Source: Protonemura montana (lineage: Eukaryota > Arthropoda > Insecta > Plecoptera > Nemouridae). Taken from it: a stretch of DNA of 64,000 nt. Where the stretch lies: NCBI GenBank assembly GCA_947568835.1, contig OX387612.1, positions 12,836,001-12,900,000 of the forward strand, read 5' to 3'. Numbering within the stretch: position 1 is the stretch's first letter; each line of letters starts with the position of its first letter. Positions 54,289 through 64,000 of this stretch are shown here, one piece after another. A program made the translations under genes and the position numbers. The notes under the pieces were generated by a model that was not told the DNA's origin, searched no databases, and saw only the letters and a program-made list of their open reading frames with translations.

Positions 54289-55234
54289 GCCCGGTCTACA
54301 CGGGAGTATTTGTCTCGGCAGTAGACTCGGAGCCAGTCTGCTGCCGAGTCTGTTGTAGAGTGCTGGCACAATATTGCGTGCGTAGCTGTTTACGCAATAC
54401 AGCATCGGCACAAGTTCTCTTCGGAGATGTCAGTTACAACTAGGCACGTCCCGTCAGCTGGCGGGACAGTCTCTACTTTCTAGGTAATAGAGCTTGTGTC
54501 AGGATCAAAAACCGTCACGATTTTGAGGATGGATCCAAATACGATTGATCTTTGCCGCGATATACAGTGTATTTTAGACTTAGTGACAATAGTTAAGATA
54601 GTAGTAAAAGTTTCCGAAATATTTAAGGCTAGAAAGAAAAAAAGAATCCGTTCTTGCTGGCGACGAGAGTGGGTAGCAAGGCGAGAAGTTGACAGTTTGG
54701 GAACCAGTCTGTAGAAAATATGATGGAAATGAAGAAATGTTGACTTTGGGCAAATATTTTTTATTTGTTGGTGTGAGGTTATTGTGTTCATTTGGTCACT
54801 TGATGTCGTGATTTCGGGACAGAATGATAGAGTGATTAAATATTTTATTACCTGTTGTGGTATTTCGGCAAAACTACGTTGCACAAACAGGGATTAGCTT
54901 CGTACAATTCTATTAATTGCTGGCACTCGACCCTCGTCCAAAACAATGTCATTTTCGGTGCCATCTTCTGAGTTTGGCGCAGTTTGGCGTCACTCAATGA
55001 CAGACTGATGACACGCTCGCGGGTACATTTCTGATTGGTTGGTTTCAACGTAGATCTTTGTTCAAACAGAACATGCGCTAATCTAAAATCTCTGCGGCAG
55101 ATATCTACTACGTATCTTGTGCAGACTTGTAGTAGCACATGTTTGACAAAAGTTTCCGTCTACATGGGTTTAGTTTTCTCGTGTGGGAGACTGCGGAGGC
55201 AGAGAGCCGAGAAAAATACTTCCGTGTAGACCGG
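54289..55234. mobile_element. PIF/Harbinger-like non-autonomous transposon
   Basis: Ends GCCCGGTCTACACGG (left and right inverted) followed by similar TATTTGTCTCGG/TATTTTTCTCGG. 946 bp. The flanking trinucleotides differ (TGT versus TTA), so no intact target duplication is visible. It carries a MADF-type fragment, a domain commonly associated with Harbinger elements. Confidence 0.7.
54848..55000 (-). pseudogene. MADF/SANT-like domain fragment
   Basis: Near the end of the minus-strand frame: KMTLFWTRVECQQLIELYEA, then NPCLCNVVLPKYHNR. This matches the start of a MADF domain (aromatic, LI.LYE, P.LW.v....Y.nr), with Cys in place of the usual Trp. It covers only the first helix and a half before the frame ends. 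An in-frame ATG (MAPKMTLFW) at about 54963 is a plausible start. Confidence 0.65.
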
Positions 55235-58200
55235 GCTTAATTCCTTCCGTTTGTCTTGTTTTGCCTGCTCCTTGTCTAAGAAGAAAATGCTCAGCCTCAG
55301 TCTCAGCCCATACTGTGTCAGCACATTATCGCCCACCTTGCATTGGCACTTAGTTCAAATTCGGGGTGACCAAACTATTTGATTTTGAAAATAATGGGCA
55401 TTAGCAAAGCTTTGTGGTTAATGCCTTAAGCTAAGTGAAACACAATATGCTGTTCGCCATCCCTGATGGTGACATAACGTAGCCAGGATGAATGAACAAG
55501 TACTCCGTGGTCATATTTGGCTAAAGCAATCTCTTTCAACCTCCTTAAAAGACCACTGTGGTAATTTGTGACAACGCTTTTGAGACATTGTTTCGGCCAG
55601 CACGACTGGATTGTTGCCCCAAGCAAAGCGTTTATCGCATTTTTCTTGAACTGAAGAATTTCGCCTCAATCAGATGTTCGCCTTGAAATCATCGGGGTCG
55701 CACACAAACTTACAGCATTATTCTATGTCAATTTCTTTTGGGATTGTCTACAATGGATGTAATCGTTGTAAGGCAATGACGATCGTCAGCTGTGCCGCAG
55801 TTCATTCCAGTTATTGTTGTTTTCTCAACGAACTGTGAAATAGTTATTAACTAAAAATTCTGAGCTGCTAAAGCACTTGGATGACTGATTCAATAGCATT
55901 TTTAAATGGTAAACCAGTTCTCTATTGCAACCTGGGTGCAACGCAATGTCAAAAAGAAGGAATAGCCTACTGAAAATAGTTGCCTCTGGGTAGAAATCCC
56001 ATTGGTGGTGCTGGGCCAAGTTGGAATGCAAGTTTGAACAGGTTTCCAGAGCCCAGAACCCAAAATGTTTACATGAATTTCAAGTGAATGATATTTTTCA
56101 GCGTCGAGATTTTAAATGAAAGAGAATATGAAAATCTGAGGTGTGCTGTGTGTTGTGTGTTTGTTTTACTCGCACGTTTAATTTTTATCATGTTCATCGT
56201 CGACCTTGGCAACAAGTTTGCAAAACAGGGTTTGCAGTCATGCAAGACTAGCGTCATTTTTTCAATTTTGCCCAGCAAATTTGTTGAAAACCATTTTGAC
56301 GACTTGCTCATTCTTTACTCGAAAGATGTACCGTTAGTATTCGCGGAAGCGTTATGTATGACGTTTTTTAGCGCGAGCAATTTGAAACAGTTTTTGGGCT
56401 AGTACCGATTTTGTTTCATCTGCCATTGACCATGCTTTGACCAGTACTTTTTAGCTCGTGAGGCCAATGATTAAAGGACAAGCGGTTCTCTCGCTAAGAA
56501 CTTGTGTGGCCATAGGGACCTTACTCTATTAAAAATTATTCGATCGGGTCAATCGTTTAGTTTTGGTAATTCTTTTGCAACCCACATATCCAATTTCCTC
56601 TTAAAACCTGGTTTTTAGGGCATATGTGGCTGACAACACTTAAATCCAATTCGATGATTATCGCTGAGAGTGTTCTTCACAGAGCGTATTGACAGAGTAT
56701 TTTTTTGGTACCCAAGTACCTGCTTTCAGTTGCTGTTTACCAATCTTAACATGACCACTTAAAGTTGCGATGCCTGCGTTTGCTTTTCAGAACCAGAGCC
56801 AGCAATGCAAGTCCCATTCCCTTTCTTCCTGTGCAAGACATAATCTCGCTCTTTGGGACTGCAAGAGATTTCCTCTGTTTTCATACATACGTCTGTTAGA
56901 AGTCTTGGGCCGAAAAAACGATGTTAATTAGCCTTCTGCATTTGGTGCAGTACGATGGCATTGTAAATTATTTCTGAATGACTTGCACTATGCCACTTGT
57001 CTTACTTCATATATCTATACATATAATTTCACAATACATCAAACATGTTGAATAATGTTGAACATGAAAAAATTGATTGTAAAAGATCTCGTAAAGGGGT
57101 ACGTCGATGCTCATTTTTGCAATAACATGTTCATTACTTCAGCCCCACTTTAGTGCTGCCTCTACCGTACGAATTAAATTTGGCAAACCCACATTATGTT
57201 GTTCTTTTCTCGGCCATTTAATTCTAAATATTTCCCGCTAGCAAATAGCTCATGGTCCATCACATATTCTAAAGACATGGCCTGCCGGCGCTCTACCATC
57301 TGTACTATATTTGTATGGTGCCATTCTTCGAAATTTCACAGCAGATTTCAATGCGTTATGCTTCGGTACTCTGTTGCTTCAAAATGACGCCGACTTATCA
57401 CGATAATCTGTCCCTCATTAATTGATTTCATTAAAACCACAGCATATATTTTTTTCATTATTTTAATAGCTTTAATTTTACTAATTTTACACAGCGGTCA
57501 AACAAGTGTTTCCACCCAATAAAACAATCGACATCCGGGCAACGCTGAAGCACTGACAATGTTCTCAGAGGCTTGGCCTATAAAAACAAGTGCCGTACAC
57601 TGCGTGAGCTCAGTCTACTTGCGGCGTTCAAGAAGACAGGGTCGGTTTCGCCATTTTGGTTCAGGGTAGTAACAGTCTCGGCAACCTATTTTTGTTTTTA
57701 ATTTACGTTTGCTTCAGGTACACTGTTTGTTTAGAGTCGTTTTCAACAAAATGTCTTCAACACAGACTTAACAATATTATGTGTCTTTATGTTTATCTTA
57801 ATATTGTATAATCGCAAATGCTTAAAGCGCTTTAGATTCACAAATATTTTTACTAGTACTTTGACGCACTGGTCAGCATTTGTGTTTATGGTGCGAGCTA
57901 AAGGCCCGGCTGTGGTCGGAGACATCCGAGAGACTGTGGGAATGAAATAGCTGGCTGCAAGCTGTATGACCATGCATGGCAACACATGGCAGCCACAATT
58001 GCATGGCAACACATGGCGTCTTGTCACCCGCCTCCCGCCACTGGTCTGAACCTGCGCACAATAATGGGTTGTTCGCTAATTTTTCGGAAACAGTTCACTA
58101 TAACTTCCGCTCCGATAAATGAGCTCCAATCCAACATTAAAACTGTCGACCGAGGTCTTGACTTTGGCCATTTTAGCGATGTCTCACTGAAGTTACAAAA

Positions 58201-60273
58201 TCGGCACGCCTATGAACGTTCCCCCGATATGCCCGACATGATTATCGAATTCGGAAGACTTCCGAAAAAAGTTTTACAACTGGGTAATTTCCTCCTGGCA
58301 CAACTATGTACGTTCCAGACGACCATCTTTGCTGTCCAACCCATTCTCTGTTTCTGATGTCTCCGATGGGCAATGCTCGTTTAAAAGACAAAACGGTACA
58401 ACAGTCTCAAATTAAGCGTCACTTATTCTGGGTTTTACTGATTCCGGATTTTTAATAACCATACATAAAATGTCAGAGTAAAACATTTTTCATTTCGTTG
58501 CTGATTCAAACTAATTGGAAGGCAATCCTGCACCATTTGCGATGGATTGTATTTTTGTGGATAACCTAAATGATCGTCTTCGCGTAACGCCAAGTTGGTT
58601 GGAACTGGCTGCAACATTTTTGTTTTGGATCGGTGAATCAGCTACTTTTGTCTTTCTTCTTTCGGAAAAATAGTAACGGCTGCTATAACGTGATTTTAAT
58701 GTTAACACTATGGGTTATGTATTTAAATTTTGAAAGACTTGGCAAATCCCCGTAGCGTGATAAAATTTCACCACGCCGAGTCGCTGACTAATTTAGAACA
58801 AGGTTTAGAACAAGAAACAGAATTTATATACACGCAGCTGTTTTTAATTATTCTTTATCAATAATTTAGTGCTGGGCTTGCAAGTCTTTCTGATTTTTGT
58901 GGCCACGGGATTTTCTGTCCAGAAATTACTAGGAGTGGCTTCTTGAATCGAGAGTTCAGAGACTTCGGGTAACTCGTCCGGCTATATCTTCGTGACATAG
59001 GCAGCCAACAAGAGTATTTTAACATTCGGACTATGTGAGACAAATTTTCATCATCATATTCATCAAATCAAGTGTTCGTGGTAACTGCACTGTTTTGGTT
59101 TGGAAGGTTAGCAATGGCATTAGCATCGTTTAGGAACGTAGATGTCTCGCGTAGGTGCGGTCACGAACCAGCAGTGCCGGTGGACGTCTGCTGACTAGGT
59201 GTCGGTACGTATTGGTTGAGCGCTGGGCGCGGGAGTCACAATACCGCTTTCTCGAAGGAAACCGTTTATCGTTTTCTTCCTGGGTCCAAATCGTCACACT
59301 CGTTAACAGAATACGTTTGAAAAGAGTAGCAGCTTACAAACATCCAACACTCCAAATATTTACGGATAGAAAATTATTGGTACGAAAAGGTTGAAGGTTC
59401 ACTGACCACGATCAGAACGAAAAACTTGTACTTCTGGGGTGCGTGAAGGACCCAGTATTCCATTCTCTTTGAAGGATCAGAATATGTCTGAAATTGTTAG
59501 CGGCGTCGCTTTTGTTTCCGTTTTATGTCGTCGGTTTCTTTCCTATCCATTATCTTCCATCCATGCTTGGCCAAGAGAAAGATTAGAAGAGTTTTGTGCT
59601 GACTCTTTTATCTTTGTCTCCACCTGTGTTCAAGCAGCAAACAAGGTTGCTTCCAGAAAATGATCCAAAAATCCAAAAATCTGATCAGTGATCCAAAAAA
59701 TTTTCTTTTCTTAAAACGTATATGAGGCTTCATGAGATTGCTTCTGCGTGGTCTTAGGTGTGGTTCAGCGTCCTGCTGGCGCACGGCCATTGCCGTTGTT
59801 GCTCCTTTTCCACTTACGACTGATAAACGACGTTTTTGTTTGGGGCTAGCCAGATAACAGTCAATTACGCGCGTGGAAATAAATATCATTGCGCCAAGTC
59901 ACTGACAACTGTCCATCGCTTACGTCTGGATTAAAAATAATAACTACAAATGCCTGGTGTTAAACTTCCATTAATGATGGATCTGACAGATAAGCAGATT
60001 TGCAAACAAATTAGCCATGGAGTTCATAAGTCGTTATTTGTAAAGCAATCTTGGCACCGATAGAAAAATAACTGCTAATAAATGCCATAGACATTACTAG
60101 AGTACCGATACCCGGCCAGCGATTGCTGCTTTTCTTTGTTGGGCTTTTGTAATTGGCAGTAAAATACTTTCTACCTTAAAGTTTCTCGTGCACAATGAAA
60201 GCCATGTTCCGAATCGCTCTGCTTTCAACTCGCTCAATACGATGTCATCGGAAGTTAATGTTTTCGGTGTGGT
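55235..60273. other. 5-kb region with no recognised gene
   Basis: Several short minus-strand frames (for example HELFASGKYLELNGREKNN near 57200-57290, ATQVLSERTACPLII near 56500) could be decayed transposon pieces, but I cannot assign them. GCATGGCAACACATGGC is repeated twice near 57974-58016. A core-promoter-like arrangement lies at 57579-57643. Confidence 0.35.
57579..57643 (+). promoter_or_regulatory. possible Pol II core promoter (TATA + Initiator)
   Basis: TATAAAA at 57579, an arthropod-type Initiator TCAGTCT with its A at 57612 (33 nt downstream), and GGGTC at +28, close to the DPE consensus. Spacing is right for all three. No coding gene follows that I can identify, so it may belong to a retroelement or a non-coding transcript, or be chance. 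Confidence 0.35.
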
Positions 60274-61070
60274 CTAGGAAATGGCTTCTAATTTAGAAAA
60301 TGATCCAATTCTTTGATTTCCCGTCAACGTTTTCTCCCGTGCCTCTTGACTACTAGACGCCGAACCAACAACGGTGTTCCTTACGTTGTGAAAATTTACT
60401 TCATGTTGATTTGGACGACAGTCTGCAGACGACACAAACGCCCCATGGAAAGTAAGGCCGAGTTTTACAAAGTTATCATTGTGGATTAACATGTCTTCAT
60501 TAAAGTCCAATACCATTTTAAAATATTTCATAAAATCTCTCCCAAGAATACCGTCACATAGCAACTTCATTGCTTCGTTGCACACTGCGAAACCCGAATA
60601 CAAGTACTCGTATTTCCCTAATACGACGTTCAAGGAGGCTGTGCCCAAGATTGACAGCATTTCCCCTGTCACCGAGGTAATTGTGCAAGTTTCCGGCCTA
60701 TACTTAATGTCACCCTCTAGAACTGATTGGCTTATAAGAGATACTTCACTCCCGGAATCTACGAGAAATGTGACTGGTGTCCGATATTTATCTGTCACAA
60801 TTTCGCCTCGAACCCGCGTGGTGGAGACGCTTTGCAGTCGCCAATTGCTAAAAACACGTGCCGAAGCCACATCGGGTGACCGAATATGGTGCACGTTTAA
60901 AAATCCTGTGGTGTATCACCACCTTGCGCCTGATCACTCTGCGGGGAACTCTTTGGCTGGTATCGCCCGTCCCCATGGTTCCTTATACCATGGGCCGCGA
61001 CCATCCCAGACCTTGATACCAGACGAGCTGCCGCCGGGTGGTTTTTGCCACAACAAAAGCATCATTTTAC
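60274..61070 (-). pseudogene. LTR-retrotransposon gag/protease fragment (retropepsin)
   Basis: The frame at 60274-60894 holds a retroviral-type aspartic protease: FLVDSGSEVSLIS (active-site D-S-G) at about residue 47, a flap-like region, and ILGRDFM near residue 113. It would process the element's polyprotein. Upstream, in another frame at about 61040-61066, CFCCGKNH resembles a nucleocapsid zinc knuckle, separated from the protease by a stop at 60899 and a frame change. No RT or integrase follows downstream (below 60274), and no LTRs were found. Probably Gypsy-type; the protease catalytic residues are intact but the element is a fragment. Confidence 0.75.
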
Positions 61071-61140
61071 TGCTGTTGGCAACATTCAGATTCTATCTGC
61101 AAGATTTGAAATATCAAGACTGGCGACGTATACCTGACGG

Positions 61141-61384
61141 TGCTTGAATTATTGTTGGCATTGAGCAAACCGAAATGCAATTACTCAAAATGTCGGAAGC
61201 TCGATTCTAAGAATTATTAAATAACTTGGCTAGCCAGCAGAGGTATATTTTTTTCCACTAACCAGGCTGTCGGTCGTCATTTTTACTTACAAAGTGAATT
61301 ACCGCCATCAAGCGCAATCTTGTCTTGTTCACATGTCAGCAGTAGTCAACGTCTGCCAGCACAGCCTTATAGCGTTCTTCACGG
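61141..61384. repeat. part of the dispersed repeat seen at 28500-28560
   Basis: AACCAGGCTGTCGGTCGTCA and the following 40 bases match 28505-28560. It lies immediately before the 50-bp minisatellite. Confidence 0.6.
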
Positions 61385-62105
61385 CGATGTTTCTAGGAGG
61401 TCTGGCTAGCACGGCCCGTTGGCTGCATTCACGGACATGTTTCTAGGAAGTCTGGCTAGCACGGCCCGTAGGCTGCATCCACGGACATGTTTCTAGGAGG
61501 TCTGGCTAGCACGGCCCGTTGGCTGCATCCACGGACATGTTTTTAGAAGGTCTGGCTAGCACGGCCCGTTGGCTGCATTCACGGACATGTTTCTAGGAGG
61601 TCTGGCTAGCACGGTCTGTTGGCTGCATTCACGGACATGTTTCTAGGAGGTCTGGCCAGCACGGTCCGTTGGCTGCATTCACGGACATGTTTTTAGGAGG
61701 TCTGGCTAGCACGGTCCGTTGGCTGCATTCACGGACATGTTTCTAGGAGGTCTGGCTAGCACGGTCTGTTGGCTGCATTCACGGACACTATTCTAGGAGG
61801 TCTGGCTAGCACGGTCCGTTGGCTGCATTCACGGACATGTTTCTAGGAGGTCTGGCTAGCACGGTCTGTTGGCTGCATTCACGGACATGTTTCTAGGAGG
61901 TCTGGCTAGCACGGTCCGTTGGCGGCATTCACGGACATGTTTCTAGGAGGTCTAGCTAGCACGGTCCGTTGGCTGCATTCACGGACACTATTCTAGGAGG
62001 TCTAGCTAGCACGGTCCGTTGGCTGCATTCACGGACACTATTCTAGGAGGTCTGGCCAGCACGGTCTGTTGGCTGCATTCACGGACACTATTCTAGCAGG
62101 CCTGA
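61385..62105 (+). repeat. 50-bp minisatellite, block 2 (about 14 units)
   Basis: Same unit as 25655-26425. The first units (CACGGCCCGTTGG) form a separate subfamily. Confidence 0.95.
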
Positions 62106-62800
62106 CCTATGAAAGCAAGAGACTCGCTGTGGCTGTGTACGGTCACTACGCCTCTCGGCTGGTGTAAATTGTCTACATGGCAACTGTTGTCGGGCTGCAC
62201 CTCGGTTTAAACGTAGGTTCGCTGTCAATAATGTTGTGATCCTTTTCGTTAAATGTAATTGTACTGGTGTTTATGAGGAAATTGTCAGTGGGTGCCAAGG
62301 TATTAACTGAGAAAACGTCGGTCCGCCAAGGTATTTATGGGCTCTTAGGGTTATTAAAATGCCCGCCTCAGCGTCAAACAGTATATCTACAGCACCAGGG
62401 GTTAGCCCTGCTGCTGTCGTCCCAACCACTTCTTGACCAGGGGTTGAATTTGCGTCTCATCCACGTAGTTGTCGTGCCTATTCGGCCATTTTCACTCCTT
62501 GCTTGCATTACTTGCGAGTGCTTTTTTCATTGCTAGTAATGTAATTATAATAGGTGATCGACAACATGCATTGTTAAACATTGTGGTAATGCATTCTGAA
62601 GCTAAGAACGCACAAAAATATCGTCTTGAAGACTAGAATTTCGTTTTCTTTTTTGAAAATTCGAAAAGTCGTGTGGATTTAAGATTATCTGAGAATTCTT
62701 GTTAAATTCTCCTAAAAAAATTCCATTGAATTTTTTTGAACATTTTTTGGACTGTTGTCTTCAAGCACACCGTATGCTTCTTTTGTTTGCCAATGCGCGT
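62106..62800 (+). repeat. unique core of the composite module, copy 2
   Basis: Nearly identical to 26426-27115, with a few substitutions and short indels (AGGGGTTAGC versus ATTCAAGTGTTAGC). Confidence 0.85.
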
Positions 62801-63081
62801 ATCATGTGTATGATGGTCACCCATCCAATACCTGATCCAGCGCAGTGTTGCTTAACTTTCATCCATCCAACCTTACTCCCGAACAGAGCTGATGATGTGT
62901 ATGATGGTCACCCATCCAATACCTGACTCAGTGCAGAGTTACTTAACTTTCATCACTCTAACCTCTCTCTCGAACAGAACTGATCATGTGTATGATGGTC
63001 ACCCATCCAATACCTGACCTAGCGCAGTGTTGCTTAACTCTCATCCCTCCAACCTCTCTCCCGAACAGAACTGGTCATGTG

Positions 63082-63082
<1 letters not shown>
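62801..63082 (-). repeat. 5S-like 91-bp satellite, array F, cut by a LINE
   Basis: About three units; the last breaks at CTGGTCATGTGTAATAATAA, where the LINE tail begins. Confidence 0.85.
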
Positions 63083-63122
<40 letters not shown>

Positions 63123-64000
63123 TTTATTGTCCATTTACATCATAAAAACAATATACAGACAGTCATGAAATTATACAAACTATGTTATAATATATACACA
63201 CTAATCTATCATTCTTTCTTTCTTTCTTACTGAACAAGACAGCCGGCATAATATTCTTCCAGGCTATAAAAACAATTATCTAACAGATAAGATTTTAGGC
63301 CATTGGCAAAATAGTCTCCTTTTAAAATTTTCAATCTCTGCGGCAAAGCATTGAACAGTTTGCTGCCTGCATATATCGGACCCTTTGTAAGCAGTTCTAA
63401 CCGATATTTTGGTAATGGTACATTGCCCTTATTTCTTAATCTATTGTTATGGCCGTTGATTTGAAGCTGGGTCATCGTGGTGTTGCCGACTATGTACCTT
63501 ATGCAACAATAGATATATATGCATGGTAGAGGAAGGATTTTGATTTCTTTAAACAATGGTCTGCATGATACATTGCGTGCCCCATTTACATCAGAGTCCT
63601 TGTTTACTCTCGTTAGACATCGAATGGCTTTTTTCTTGTAATCTAAACAGTCTAGTGGCATGTGTAGAATGGCCCCATAAAGTTACTCCATATTGCAGAT
63701 GAGAGTGAATGTAAGAGAAATATACTAACTTGACAGCGTGTAAGTTTGTAATTTTCATTAGGCGCTTGATTAAATAACACGCAGATGCAATTTTAGGAGC
63801 CACATGATTTACGTGGGATTCCCAGCTGAGGGTATTGGTTAGTTTTAGACCTAAAAATGACATTACTTCCACTTCCTCCATAGATGTTTTTTCAAGTCTG
63901 ATAAGTGCACATTCACTCCTTCCTTGACGTCTTAAACTCCATGAAAAATGACTTTTTCAAATTCAGGAAGAGGGCATGTTCTTTGCTGTACAAAACCATT
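63083..64000 (-). mobile_element. LINE inserted in 5S-like array F, running off the window
   Basis: 3' tail is (TAA)n at 63083-63122. The minus strand then encodes an RT C-terminal region up to the window end. Confidence 0.88.
63227..63960 (-). pseudogene. LINE reverse transcriptase C-terminal region, frameshifted
   Basis: Frame 1 (63591-63881) reads VMSFLGLKLTNTLSWESHV and HLQYGVTLWGHSTHATRLFR; frame 2 (63227-63661) continues from QKKAIRCLTR-like sequence to CRPLFKEIKILPLPCIYIY and the C-terminus GPIYAGSKLFNALPQRL. The two overlap and are joined by a single shift near 63630. Upstream a stop and frame change near 63890 separate LFLNLKKS. The catalytic RT blocks would lie beyond the window. 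Confidence 0.85.

Overview
This is a eukaryotic, repeat-dominated stretch of an animal genome, most likely an invertebrate and tentatively an arthropod. I find no convincing single-copy host gene. The support is a mixture of Penelope-like, Jockey/CR1-type LINE, P-element, Kolobok, hAT and Harbinger-type transposons, tRNA-like SINE pieces, short GT-AG intron signals, long minisatellites, AT-rich spacers and no operon-like gene packing. Species assignment is inference.

Layout. 1-2690 is a decayed Penelope-like element (PLE) with reverse transcriptase (RT) and GIY-YIG endonuclease on the minus strand. Loose PLE terminal repeats carrying a hammerhead-ribozyme-like motif recur at 2.5, 6.2, 6.5, 34.0 and 38.6 kb. 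4.2-5.1 kb is a LINE 3' fragment and 5.5 kb a tRNA-like SINE head. 8.7-10.5 kb holds 43-bp, 34-bp and 91-bp tandem repeats; the 91-bp unit looks derived from 5S rRNA. 11006-13988 is a hAT element (8-bp target duplication CTTATAAC) holding a 2.17-kb near-perfect palindrome flanked by its own 13-bp duplication. 16.0-24.3 kb is minisatellite country (91, 41 and 34 bp units) with a LINE inserted in the 34-bp array. 24.5-27.9 kb is a composite of 5S-like array, 50-bp minisatellite, 680-bp unique core and 5S-like array; the same module recurs at 61.4-63.1 kb.

28751-30644 is a Kolobok-type element (TTAA duplications) with a THAP-domain transposase that stops after its first catalytic motif. 30898-34714 is a hAT element (duplication GTTCCTAG) with a second hAT nested inside (31548-33487, duplication AAAGGAGG), a LINE fragment and a PLE terminal repeat. 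A second, inverted copy of the host hAT at 44443-46368 supplies the empty site for one insertion and carries a filled site for another. 34.8-39.6 kb has inverted 15-bp repeat modules and an 11-unit 5S-like array. 40442-42530 is a broken P-element/THAP9-type transposase.

47129-52599 is the most interesting object: a 5.47-kb TTAA-flanked Kolobok-type transposon with about 39-bp terminal inverted repeats, a decayed THAP transposase on the plus strand and, convergent to it, an intact-looking ORF whose cysteine-rich domain strongly resembles the P2X7 receptor C-terminal (ballast) domain. 54289-55234 is a small Harbinger-like element with a MADF-type fragment, 60274-61140 a retropepsin/zinc-knuckle fragment of an LTR retrotransposon, and 63083-64000 another LINE running off the window.

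The features do not form one pathway; they are layers of insertions into one another, and the order can often be read from target-site duplications. Boundaries not defined by a duplication are approximate.
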